From Lacticaseibacillus pabuli (GTDB lineage Bacteria > Bacillota > Bacilli > Lactobacillales > Lactobacillaceae), in NCBI RefSeq assembly GCF_028736235.1, contig NZ_CP117884.1:868001-932000 (forward strand): 64,000 bases of DNA, given 5' to 3'. Positions 17,519-25,541 of this stretch are shown piece by piece. The notes beneath the pieces are model-generated. The model worked only from the letters and a program-made list of their open reading frames with translations. It was not told where the DNA came from and ran no database searches. Positions within the stretch are counted from its first letter, which is position 1. Every line of letters starts with the position of its first letter. A program made the position numbers and the translations under genes.

Positions 17519-18622
17519 TTAATCTGTGAATGTCTGAAGTTCCTTGGTGGTGTGGGTAAATGGCTCGTTGCCATCAGCCGTGATGTGGACACAGTCCTCG
17601 ATGCGAACACCGGCGAAGCCAGGAATGTAAATCCCGGGTTCAATGGAAAAGCACATTCCCGGTTGTAGCACGAGGTCGTTCCCTTCCATGATGGATGGGA
17701 ACTCGTGGGTGCTAGTCCCAATTCCGTGGCCCAGCCGGTGGTTGAAGTACTCTCCGTAACCAGCCTTGGTGATAATGTCGCGGGCAATCTTATCGAGCTC
17801 AGCTGCGGTCACACCGGGACGCGCAGCCGCCATTGCGGCGAGGTTGGCTTCCAAACAAACATCGTGAATTTCCTTTTGCTTGTCGTCAATCTTGCCAAAT
17901 GCCACGGTGCGTGTTGCATCGCTGATGTAGCCTTCATGGACAGTACCAAGGTCAAAGAGCACCATTTCACCTGGCGTAATTTGATTCTTTTCCGGACCAC
18001 CATGCGGGTTAGCAGCGTTTTTACCGGCCTGAACGATGGTGTCAAAACTCATTTCCATGACGCCCTTTTTCATCAGGCTGTATTCGATTTCGGCAACAAC
18101 AGCTTGTTCGGTAATGCCGGACTTCAGCGCGTTGAAACCAGCAGTAAAGGCCATGTCGGCTTCGCGACCTGCAGCCTCGAGCAGTGCAATTTCGTCAGGG
18201 GACTTAATCAGCTTGGCGCGCTCGACGTAACGGGAAGCGTCAGCTGGGAAAGTTGCGTCTGGGAATTGGCTCATGATGGCTTCGAAGCGGAAGACGGGTA
18301 GGTCGTCCTTTTCGATACCCCAGCGCAGGGCGGTTGGTTTGCGGTCCTTAATGTGCTTAGCAATCAGTGCGAATGGGTCCTCGTGGTCAAGGTAGCCGAA
18401 CACGTCGTATGGCCAGTTGCCGCGCTTCACTTCCTGGATGGAGAGGGCTGGGGTGAACAGGAACGGATCCTGGTCGGGAAAAACGAAGAGACCGGTCACA
18501 CGTTCTTCGGGTTCTTGATAGAAGCCGGAGAAGTAATTAATGTCCGTTGGGTTGCTGATGTAGGCGATGTCCAGGTGTTCATCCTGGATCCACTTAATCA
18601 GGCTCTGTAAATGTTCATTCAT
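17519..18622 (-). CDS. pepQ: Xaa-Pro dipeptidase PepQ
   Basis: 367-residue M24 metallopeptidase that cleaves X-Pro dipeptides in the cytoplasm, part of casein peptide use. Two domains: a creatinase-like N-terminal part (1-120) and the pita-bread catalytic part with the metal ligands Asp in FDLGTVHEGYISDATRT, His in HRLGHGIGTSTHE and Glu in SIEPGIYIPG and VRIEDCVH. ATG at 18622 has ggagg ten bases upstream. It is divergent from ccpA, the classical arrangement in lactobacilli, and shares the cre-bearing gap. Confidence 0.95.
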   Translation of the reverse strand: MNEHLQSLIKWIQDEHLDIAYISNPTDINYFSGFYQEPEERVTGLFVFPDQDPFLFTPALSIQEVKRGNWPYDVFGYLDHEDPFALIAKHIKDRKPTALRWGIEKDDLPVFRFEAIMSQFPDATFPADASRYVERAKLIKSPDEIALLEAAGREADMAFTAGFNALKSGITEQAVVAEIEYSLMKKGVMEMSFDTIVQAGKNAANPHGGPEKNQITPGEMVLFDLGTVHEGYISDATRTVAFGKIDDKQKEIHDVCLEANLAAMAAARPGVTAAELDKIARDIITKAGYGEYFNHRLGHGIGTSTHEFPSIMEGNDLVLQPGMCFSIEPGIYIPGFAGVRIEDCVHITADGNEPFTHTTKELQTFTD

Positions 18623-18736
18623 CGCAATAAAGCCTCCAAAACTGCCGCGAGATAGCGGCTTGTGATACCCAAAGTATAGCATAGATACCCAATGTAAAAG
18701 TTTCTGAAAGCTGCTTGAAAAAATTCACGCAATTAT

Positions 18737-18752
18737 CAGTAAACGCTTGCAT
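18737..18752. promoter_or_regulatory. cre site in the pepQ/ccpA gap
   Basis: On the minus strand atgcaagcgtttactg matches the CcpA operator consensus with one clear mismatch. It lies about 90 bases before the ccpA start and about 115 bases before the pepQ start, so it could control either gene. Confidence 0.65.
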
Positions 18753-18840
18753 TTCGCGTAACACTTTGCTAAAGTTGAAAACGAGCAGAAATGACTAAGT
18801 GTTGAAATTAATTGATTTGTGAAAGGAACTTATAATCATC

Positions 18841-19842
18841 ATGGAAAAACAGACTATCACCATTTATGACGTTGCGCGCGAGGCCAGCGTATCGATGGCT
18901 ACTGTCTCCCGGGTTGTCAACGGCAACCCAAACGTTAAACCTGCAACCCGCAAGAAGGTACTCGAGGTCATCGACCGTCTCGACTACCGGCCAAACGCTG
19001 TTGCCCGTGGCTTGGCTTCTAAGAAGACCACGACGGTCGGGCTTATCATCCCCGATGTCACCAACATGTTCTTCTCCAGCCTCGCGCGTGGGATTGACGA
19101 TGTTGCGACCATGTACAAGTACAACATTATTCTTGCTAACTCTGATGAAAACAGTCAGAAGGAAGTTCAGGTGGTTAACAACCTCCTGGCCAAGCAAGTT
19201 GATGGCTTGATTTACATGGGTCACGACATTTCAGATAGCATCCGTAGCGAATTTTCACGCAGCAAGACGCCTGTTGTTCTCGCCGGTTCCATCGATCCTG
19301 ACCAGCAGGTTGGCAGTGTCAACATTGACTACATTGCGGCGGTTGCAGCAGCAACCAAGCAGCTGCTGACTTCTGGTAACAAGCGTGTGGCCTTTGTTTC
19401 TGGCCCACTGACAGAAGCACTCAACTCCCAGTACCGTCTGCGTGGCTACAAGAAGGCCTTGGACGAAGCAGGTGTCGCCTACGACGAGAGCCTTGTGTTC
19501 GAATCCCAGTACTCCTACCAGTCCGGTTTGGCTCTGTTCGAACGTCTGCAGAAGGCGAAGGCAACGGCCGCCATCGTTTCTGACGATGAAGTGGCTATCG
19601 GGATTCTGAATGCTGCGCGTGATGCTGGTGTGAAGATTCCAGAAGACTTCGAAATCATCGCTTCCAACAACACTAAGTTGACCGAAATGAGCCGGCCACG
19701 GATGACCTCCATTGACCAGCCATTGTACGATATCGGTGCGGTTGCGATGCGCTTGCTCACCAAGATGATGAACAAGGAAGAAATCGACGAAAAGACCATC
19801 ATGCTCGGCTATGACATTACCGAACGTGATTCAACGAAGTAA
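18841..19842 (+). CDS. ccpA: Catabolite control protein A
   Basis: 333-residue LacI/GalR regulator. The N-terminal helix-turn-helix (TIYDVAREASVSMATVSRVV, about 5-24) and hinge (NAVARGLASKKT) precede the periplasmic-binding-like core (60-333). CcpA binds cre sites with HPr-Ser46-P as corepressor. Sequence and its position opposite pepQ identify it. aaagga lies upstream of ATG with a long AT-rich spacing (aact tataatcatc). It probably acts on the cre sites seen beside its own gene and near glpF. Confidence 0.96.
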   Translation: MEKQTITIYDVAREASVSMATVSRVVNGNPNVKPATRKKVLEVIDRLDYRPNAVARGLASKKTTTVGLIIPDVTNMFFSSLARGIDDVATMYKYNIILANSDENSQKEVQVVNNLLAKQVDGLIYMGHDISDSIRSEFSRSKTPVVLAGSIDPDQQVGSVNIDYIAAVAAATKQLLTSGNKRVAFVSGPLTEALNSQYRLRGYKKALDEAGVAYDESLVFESQYSYQSGLALFERLQKAKATAAIVSDDEVAIGILNAARDAGVKIPEDFEIIASNNTKLTEMSRPRMTSIDQPLYDIGAVAMRLLTKMMNKEEIDEKTIMLGYDITERDSTK

Positions 19843-19858
19843 TCACCTGGTAAACACG

Positions 19859-19892
19859 AAAGAGACGTCGCAACTTGCGGCGTCTCTTTTTT
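19859..19892 (+). terminator. Intrinsic terminator after ccpA
   Basis: Stem aagagacgtcgca / tgcggcgtctctt, followed by six T. Confidence 0.85.
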
Positions 19893-19915
19893 GTGTGGTT
19901 GTTTTGGTTATCAGC

Positions 19916-20575
19916 TTAGTTCTGGGCCTGAGTAGTTCTTGATGAACGCATTGCAAACCCAAAAATCAGCAGCGGTGAGATGAGGAGTAAGATGAGCACC
20001 ACGACAACCGGGGCTTTGATAGCCAGAAACCAGTTAATTGCCATGATCTCAAGCGTTAAGGCTGCACTGAGGACAATCCCGGCGATAAAACCGGTTGTCA
20101 GAATGTGCCATGCTGGTCGAACATCTTTACGCTGGTTGCGGGTGATAAAAAGAATGGTAAGTGAGATTGCCATCCAGATCGCGGTGCCAAGTAGTGTCAG
20201 ATTGGCGACTAAATGATTGGCGGCATTTCCCGTAAAAATAGTAGGGGTGCCCTGGTCAATTAGTTCGGCGGCCAAACGCAACCAAATTTGCACGAGGATG
20301 GCGAGGTATGCCGCACTGATGAGGCTGATTGCCAGGAGGACCTTGGTGATTGATCGGCTGGCAATACCAAATATTGCCGAGATATTGGTGCAATCAGTCG
20401 TCACATTCATGGTAATTATCATCAGCATCGCACCAGCAAACAGCAGCCAGATCGGAATCGTACTCGCTTTTCCCAGGGTACTAAGCAGCACTAGTAGCGC
20501 GGTAACGACGATACTCCCGGGAATGGTACGCCGTAGCCGTTTCAAAGCATATGTTAGCAGTGCATGAGTCTTCAT
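19916..20575 (-). CDS. ABC exporter membrane subunit (YtrA-type operon)
   Basis: 219-residue membrane protein with six predicted helices. No family motif is recognised; the role is inferred from its place as the last gene of a GntR-ATPase-membrane-membrane operon of the YtrA/BcrA kind. It starts 12 bases after the preceding membrane gene. ABC-2 type permeases of this group are poorly conserved. A hydrophobic partner for the ATPase at 21264-22133 is the best reading. Confidence 0.7.
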   Translation of the reverse strand: MKTHALLTYALKRLRRTIPGSIVVTALLVLLSTLGKASTIPIWLLFAGAMLMIITMNVTTDCTNISAIFGIASRSITKVLLAISLISAAYLAILVQIWLRLAAELIDQGTPTIFTGNAANHLVANLTLLGTAIWMAISLTILFITRNQRKDVRPAWHILTTGFIAGIVLSAALTLEIMAINWFLAIKAPVVVVLILLLISPLLIFGFAMRSSRTTQAQN

Positions 20576-20587
20576 GGTGATACCTCC

Positions 20588-21271
20588 TTACGCCGTCATG
20601 GCTTCGGTGTGCAGCAGGATTTGTTTTGTCAGTACGACGCTCAAGGAAAGAATAAGCACGGCACTCGCCCAGGCAAGAATCGTCACCAGAAGGCGATTCG
20701 TTAATTTCACTTGTGAGGCAAGCGCGATGATATTGGTAAAAGCGGAAGCAGCAAACATGACACTGAATACCATGATGCCGCGTGCCAGCTTGCCGTGTTG
20801 CCGGGGCCAGATGGTGGCCGCGTTGGCAAGAAAACAGGTGCTTGTGTACCCGATGCAGGCCAAGATGATAAAATCTGGCCGCCAGTAAGATGTGGGCATT
20901 TGGCCACGCGCCTGCAGCAGGCTCGCCGTGGCGGTGAAGTAGCCGCGGCCAACGGATTGGGAGATGGTTCCCAAAACCGCACCAATGAGGGTGGTGCTGA
21001 GGCCAAGCACGAGATTCTTCTTAACCATTTGACGCCACATGGTTTGCCGACTAACGCCCATAAGCAGGGCGGTATTCAGGACAGTTGCGTTCGGAATCAC
21101 GGCAAAGATGCCGGCCATGATAATCAGGGTGATGGCGAAGACGAAGTTGTGTGAATTGCCAGCAGGGAGCATTTCAATTAGCAAAATTAAGGCGGATCGC
21201 CAAATCCACCGCAACATTTCCTTACGGGTGGCATTGATTTGAAGCCAGCGATAGTCTTGAGCCTTAAGCAT
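20588..21271 (-). CDS. ABC exporter membrane subunit (ABC-2 type)
   Basis: 227-residue membrane protein with about six helices. ATG at 21271 follows ggaggtg by seven bases; an in-frame GTG at 21280 lies within that site. It overlaps the ATPase stop by eight bases, so it is translationally coupled to it. Substrate unknown; operons of this plan in Firmicutes often serve envelope stress or antibiotic-peptide resistance. Confidence 0.75.
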   Translation of the reverse strand: MLKAQDYRWLQINATRKEMLRWIWRSALILLIEMLPAGNSHNFVFAITLIIMAGIFAVIPNATVLNTALLMGVSRQTMWRQMVKKNLVLGLSTTLIGAVLGTISQSVGRGYFTATASLLQARGQMPTSYWRPDFIILACIGYTSTCFLANAATIWPRQHGKLARGIMVFSVMFAASAFTNIIALASQVKLTNRLLVTILAWASAVLILSLSVVLTKQILLHTEAMTA

Positions 21272-22133
21272 TAGAATCACCTCCAGTTGTTAACGCAATG
21301 AAGAGTTTCTGTAGCGGTAGTGCCTGCGCCCTGACATCATCCGGAATGGGGTCATCAGGTAAGCCGTTAACCAAAATTGCGGTGCTCGTGTTGCCATGGT
21401 GCTCTGTCCGCAAGCGGGCGTGACCAACGAGATAAGCGTCAACGGCAGATGTGGCGCCAGATACCGTGCGTGATTGTTGTGCTAAGACGTTGCTGTCTTG
21501 ATCCAGCAGGACTTGACCATCCGCGATGACGACAACGTGATTGATGAGGTTGGCGATTTCTTCGATGAGGTGTGTGGCGATGACAAATGTTCGCGGATGC
21601 TGGTTGTACGCGGCGAGCAGTTCGTCGTACACGGCCTCGCGGTTCGGCGCGTCGAGCCCGAGAACCGGCTCATCCAAAAAGATGAATTGGCATGGCACGT
21701 TCAGCGCAACCAGCACCTGCAATAACGTGCGCTGGCCGGTTGATAATTTGGTCACCTTGGACTGTGGGTCAAGCGCAAATTTGGCGACGAGGCGTTTTGC
21801 GTTGGCCATATCAAATTCCGCGAAAAAGTGGGCGGTTGTCGTCAGCACCCAGTCGATGGTGACCCCGGCCGGATATAGCGCGATGGTACTAGCTAAGTAG
21901 ACGTCGTTGAGCAGCCCCTCGTTATCCTGGAGGGAGGTGCCATTTTCATCCGTGATGACGCCGCGACTAGGCAACGCCTGGTTGGCAATCAAGCGCATTA
22001 AGGTGCTTTTACCGACGCCATTGCGGCCGAGCAGGGCGTAGATGGTATTCGCTTCAAAGGTTAAATTAATGCCCTTTAAAACCTCCTGCTGCCCAAAGGA
22101 CTTATGCAGATCCTGTATTTCAATCTTGTTCAT
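21264..22133 (-). CDS. ABC transporter ATP-binding protein (YtrB/BcrA type)
   Basis: 289 residues. Walker A GRNGVGKST near 36, Q-loop region, a degenerate signature KLSTGQR near 127 in place of LSGGQ, Walker B FIFLDEP near 151 and the switch His in ATHLIEE. A C-terminal extension of about 70 residues follows the core. It overlaps the GntR regulator gene by 14 bases. It powers export by the two membrane proteins downstream. Confidence 0.88.
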   Translation of the reverse strand: MNKIEIQDLHKSFGQQEVLKGINLTFEANTIYALLGRNGVGKSTLMRLIANQALPSRGVITDENGTSLQDNEGLLNDVYLASTIALYPAGVTIDWVLTTTAHFFAEFDMANAKRLVAKFALDPQSKVTKLSTGQRTLLQVLVALNVPCQFIFLDEPVLGLDAPNREAVYDELLAAYNQHPRTFVIATHLIEEIANLINHVVVIADGQVLLDQDSNVLAQQSRTVSGATSAVDAYLVGHARLRTEHHGNTSTAILVNGLPDDPIPDDVRAQALPLQKLFIALTTGGDSNA

Positions 22134-22497
22134 GATTGTAGGCCTCCTTGATTGCGGTCGTCAGTGTATTCAAATCAATGTCGAGTCGTTTTGCATCCTT
22201 GATGAGTTGCTGCAGTTGCACCGTGACGAATGCCTGACGCTTGACGGCCTTCACTTTTTCTGCCGCACCCGTTGTGACAAACATGCCCAGCCCACGCCGC
22301 TTTTCTACCAAGCCCGCGTCAACCAGTTGATTAACGCCCTTCAGCACGGTGGCGGGGTTCATTTGCTCGTCACGGGAAATTTGCGTGGTGGATGGGATTT
22401 GAGTGCCTTCTGGGTAAGTCCCATCAAGAATGCCAGCTCGCAGGTTGTCGGCAATTTGTTGGTATAAGGGGACTAGACTCGTTGAATCAAGCTGCAT
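22120..22497 (-). CDS. GntR family regulator, YtrA subfamily
   Basis: 125-residue short GntR protein: a winged helix (about 10-75, with IPSTTQISRDEQMNPATVLKG) and a brief C-terminal dimerisation helix pair, the YtrA form without a ligand domain. Such proteins repress the ABC operon they head. gggaggt lies before ATG. A perfect 7-4-7 palindrome just downstream of its promoter (22529-22546) is the likely operator. Confidence 0.88.
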   Translation of the reverse strand: MQLDSTSLVPLYQQIADNLRAGILDGTYPEGTQIPSTTQISRDEQMNPATVLKGVNQLVDAGLVEKRRGLGMFVTTGAAEKVKAVKRQAFVTVQLQQLIKDAKRLDIDLNTLTTAIKEAYNHEQD

Positions 22498-22528
22498 GAT
22501 GTGACCTCCCTTTTGCTGGTTAATTGGT

Positions 22529-22546
22529 TAGTTACACTAGTAACTA
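22529..22546. promoter_or_regulatory. Probable YtrA-type operator
   Basis: tagttac-acta-gtaacta, a perfect inverted repeat. It sits about 13 bases past the -10 of the regulator's promoter and 32 bases before its ATG. Confidence 0.6.
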
Positions 22547-22558
22547 GCCTTCACGACT

Positions 22559-22587
22559 AGAATAACGCCTTAACCAAAAAAATGCAA
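22559..22587 (-). promoter_or_regulatory. Promoter of the YtrA-type ABC operon
   Basis: Minus strand: TTGCAT (complement of 22582-22587), 17 bases, TATTCT (complement of 22559-22564). The -35 abuts the terminator of the upstream gene. Confidence 0.5.
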
Positions 22588-22588
22588 A

Positions 22589-22624
22589 CAAAAATCGCCC
22601 GCAACTGATTAAGTTGCGAGCGAT
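22589..22624 (-). terminator. Intrinsic terminator after the penicillin-binding protein gene
   Basis: Minus strand: stem atcgctcgcaact / agttgcgggcgat, then five T. Confidence 0.85.
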
Positions 22625-22631
22625 GAATGGA

Positions 22632-25334
22632 TTAGCGTTGTTCAGTGCCTTCCGTCGTGGTCTCATCCGTCGTCCCATTTGCACCTGTTGCAGGCGTCGT
22701 GGCGCTGCTGGAGGTAACGGCCGGCGTACTGATGATCGACGAGCTCGAGTAGACACTCGACTGTGTCGTAGAGCTACTGGATGAACTTGGCTGCTGATAC
22801 GTGTCAGCGCCTGTCGTATCCGAGTTCGTGGTACTCTGTTGCGCCTGAGATTCGGCGGCTTGCTGGAGCTGGTCGTCTGTGACCCCGCTACCATCCGTGA
22901 CCTGGCCGTAGCCATTACTGATGCCGAGGATGTGGTTCCAGAACAAGGTGTAGTTGGCACTAGTCCCGCCAATTGCAAAGCGGTTAGGTAAGCGTCCCGG
23001 CGTCCAGTCATTGTACAGGCTGGTTAAGGTTGAACCGCTCGTGGTGATGGTACTGCCATTTGCGGTGACCGTGCCATTTGGATAACCGGTTTGTGCGTTC
23101 ACGACGACGCTCTTAACGGTGCTTGGCTTCTTCATTTTGTCGCCAAGACGCATCTTGCTAGGAATCAGCTTGTAGATGGCGTTCATTTGTGCCGCCCAGT
23201 ATTGCTGGTTGATGGCGCTACCCGATGAACTCATGTTGAAGGTTTGGCCGTAGTTGTTGTCGTAACCGAGCCAGCTGGCCATGGTGACACCAGGCGTGCT
23301 ACCAATGAACCAGATGTCCCGGTAGTCGTTGCTCGTCCCGGTCTTCCCAATCAGGTTCTTGGTATTGAAGTTCAGGGAGCCGCCGATACTTGCCGCGGTC
23401 CCGTCAGCGACAACACCGCTCAGCATCTTGCTCATGATGTAAGAAGTTGCCTTGCTGAAGACCTTGCGTTTCTTGACGTGGTGCTTGTAGATATTGTGGC
23501 CATTGGGGTCGGTAATTTTGTCAATCATGTAACTTGGCACGTGATCGCCCTGATTAGCAAAGGTGGAAAAGGCACTGGCTTGCGCGGCCAAGGTAACCCC
23601 GTAATCTGTCCCCCCAAGACCTAAGCCTAGCTGCGAATAATCGTTTGCAGTTAAGGTGTTGATGCCCATCTTTTCCATGTACGACTTGACGTGCACTTGT
23701 TTGCGGACGGTGTTGTACAGGTTAATGGCAGGGATGTTGTAGGACCAAGCTAAGGCTTCACTGGCCGGAATGAAGCGGTTCTGAATCTTGCCGCCGTAAT
23801 CGGTCACCTTGTACTTGTTAAAGTTGGTCTTAAAGTCGGCCAGCATCGTGTTGGATCCGATAATCTTCTTGTCAATTGCTGGGCCATAAACCAGCAATGG
23901 CTTGATGGTTGAACCTGGCGAACGCTGGGTGAAGATGTGGTTAACGCTAGGTTTAACCCCGCCGACGAACCCGAGTATTGCACCGGTGCGGTTATTCAGC
24001 AGGACCGTCCCGTTTTCTGGTGGCTCGGTGGTGGTGCTAGTTTGACCCGTATTTGGATCCACGTAGCTGTAGGTATGCGATTGCCCAAAAGTGTTGCGGT
24101 ATTGGGACAAGGTTTCCTGCATCTTGTTGTAGACCGGTTTAATCAAAGTACTGTGCACGCGGTAGCCCTTGCTCTTGAGCATCGTCGCCGCATTACCCAA
24201 GTATTGGTTGTACAGGTTAGGATCGGACTTCATTTCCTTAACGGAGATGTCATCACGGCGGGCGAGCTGTTCGGCAATAATGGTTTGGGCTTGGCCGAAG
24301 ACCGCGTTATAAGCATAGTTGGTCGAGGTTCGTTGGGCGCTGACGTGTTCCTGCCGCAGGAAATGGGCTTTGAGATCATACGACTTTGCGTCGGCGTACT
24401 CTTTGTCGGTGATGTAACCGGCACGGTACATCCGGAACAGCACGGTCTTTTGGCGCTCGAGACCTGGTGTGAGTTCCTTATTAAAGGCACCCGAAGTGGT
24501 ATAAGGTGTGTACCCGAATGGACTCTGCGGCAAACCGGCGATGAAGGCCGCTTGTGCTAAGTTCAAGTCGCGGGCATCAACGCCAAAAATGCCTTGCGCG
24601 GCGGCTTGGACCCCAGCGATGTTTTGGCCCTTATTGTTGCGGCCGAGCGTGGCGGTATTCAAGTAGGCTGCGAGGACGTCCTGCTTGCTCATATACTTAT
24701 CGACCCGCAAGGCAAGCATGATTTCCTGCGCCTTACGTTTGAAGGTTGTTTCGCTGGACAACAGCTGCATCTTGACGAGCTGCTGGGTCAGCGTGGAACC
24801 ACCCGTTTGGCTACCAACACCCGTGACGGATGACAGGACCGCCCGCAGTAGGGACTTTGGCATGACACCGTGGTGGGTGAAGAAGTCCTGGTCCTCAGTT
24901 GCGACAATGGCCTTTTGCACCCACGGCGACATTTGATCGAGTGGCACCGTCTTACGAACCAAGTCACTCTTGACGTCTGCTAGCTCAACGTTATTGGCGT
25001 AATACAAAGTCGCTGAGGTCGCGGCGTTGTTGACGGAGTGACGCAGGGACGTTGGGGTGGGGATGCTCGTCTTGTCAACGATGGACGCAAAGTAACCGAG
25101 CCCCAAGCCGAATCCCAAGGCACCCAAAACGACCAGCCCAACAAATGCGCTGATGATGAGTTTGCGGAAGACTTGCAGGCCGGTGTCGACGTAAAGCCAC
25201 GCCGTTTCCCGACTGAAGGGTGGCAACGCGGCATCACGGGCGTACACGGTCGCACGGTGCTCGCCGCCGTGATGGTTGCTCTCCTTATTTTGTTTGTGCA
25301 TGGCCCGGTTCAGGCCTTTTCGGAAATTTTTCAC
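22632..25334 (-). CDS. Class A penicillin-binding protein (PBP1A/2A type)
   Basis: 900-residue bifunctional peptidoglycan synthase. Short Lys/His-rich cytoplasmic N-terminus, membrane anchor about 58-82, GT51 glycosyltransferase with the catalytic Glu in VATEDQDFFTHHG near 147 and GGSTLTQQLVK near 180, transpeptidase with SPGSTIKP (active Ser near 470), SYN near 530 and KTGTS near 665. The last 80 residues are Ser/Thr-rich, an extracellular low-complexity tail. Start is GTG with agaggt upstream. Monocistronic between a terminator and an extended -10 promoter with a palindrome. Class firm; 1A versus 2A is not decided. Confidence 0.94.
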   Translation of the reverse strand: MKNFRKGLNRAMHKQNKESNHHGGEHRATVYARDAALPPFSRETAWLYVDTGLQVFRKLIISAFVGLVVLGALGFGLGLGYFASIVDKTSIPTPTSLRHSVNNAATSATLYYANNVELADVKSDLVRKTVPLDQMSPWVQKAIVATEDQDFFTHHGVMPKSLLRAVLSSVTGVGSQTGGSTLTQQLVKMQLLSSETTFKRKAQEIMLALRVDKYMSKQDVLAAYLNTATLGRNNKGQNIAGVQAAAQGIFGVDARDLNLAQAAFIAGLPQSPFGYTPYTTSGAFNKELTPGLERQKTVLFRMYRAGYITDKEYADAKSYDLKAHFLRQEHVSAQRTSTNYAYNAVFGQAQTIIAEQLARRDDISVKEMKSDPNLYNQYLGNAATMLKSKGYRVHSTLIKPVYNKMQETLSQYRNTFGQSHTYSYVDPNTGQTSTTTEPPENGTVLLNNRTGAILGFVGGVKPSVNHIFTQRSPGSTIKPLLVYGPAIDKKIIGSNTMLADFKTNFNKYKVTDYGGKIQNRFIPASEALAWSYNIPAINLYNTVRKQVHVKSYMEKMGINTLTANDYSQLGLGLGGTDYGVTLAAQASAFSTFANQGDHVPSYMIDKITDPNGHNIYKHHVKKRKVFSKATSYIMSKMLSGVVADGTAASIGGSLNFNTKNLIGKTGTSNDYRDIWFIGSTPGVTMASWLGYDNNYGQTFNMSSSGSAINQQYWAAQMNAIYKLIPSKMRLGDKMKKPSTVKSVVVNAQTGYPNGTVTANGSTITTSGSTLTSLYNDWTPGRLPNRFAIGGTSANYTLFWNHILGISNGYGQVTDGSGVTDDQLQQAAESQAQQSTTNSDTTGADTYQQPSSSSSSTTQSSVYSSSSIISTPAVTSSSATTPATGANGTTDETTTEGTEQR

Positions 25335-25351
25335 TGTTCTTCGTACCTCTG

Positions 25352-25378
25352 ACCGTCATTATACCAGAAAATGACGGT
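25352..25378 (-). promoter_or_regulatory. PBP promoter with overlapping palindrome
   Basis: Minus strand extended -10 TGgTATAAT (TATAAT is the complement of 25358-25363). It is overlapped by a perfect 9-bp inverted repeat, accgtcatt (25352-25360) and aatgacggt (25370-25378), a possible operator. Confidence 0.5.
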
Positions 25379-25491
25379 TTACCGCCGTGCAGAGCCCACG
25401 CTTAACGTTGCTGTAAAATATCACGGCCAATTTAATGAACAAAATTGGATGCACAACCGACAGAAGTTCGCCCTCTGGATTGGTGCAACGC

Positions 25492-25521
25492 AAAACGGAC
25501 TCGCACTTGCGGGTCCGTTTT
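25492..25521 (-). terminator. Intrinsic terminator after pepV
   Basis: Hairpin aaaacggactcgc / gcgggtccgtttt; read on the minus strand it ends in four T. Confidence 0.75.
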
Positions 25522-25541
25522 GGTGAATCATAAATTTTAGT

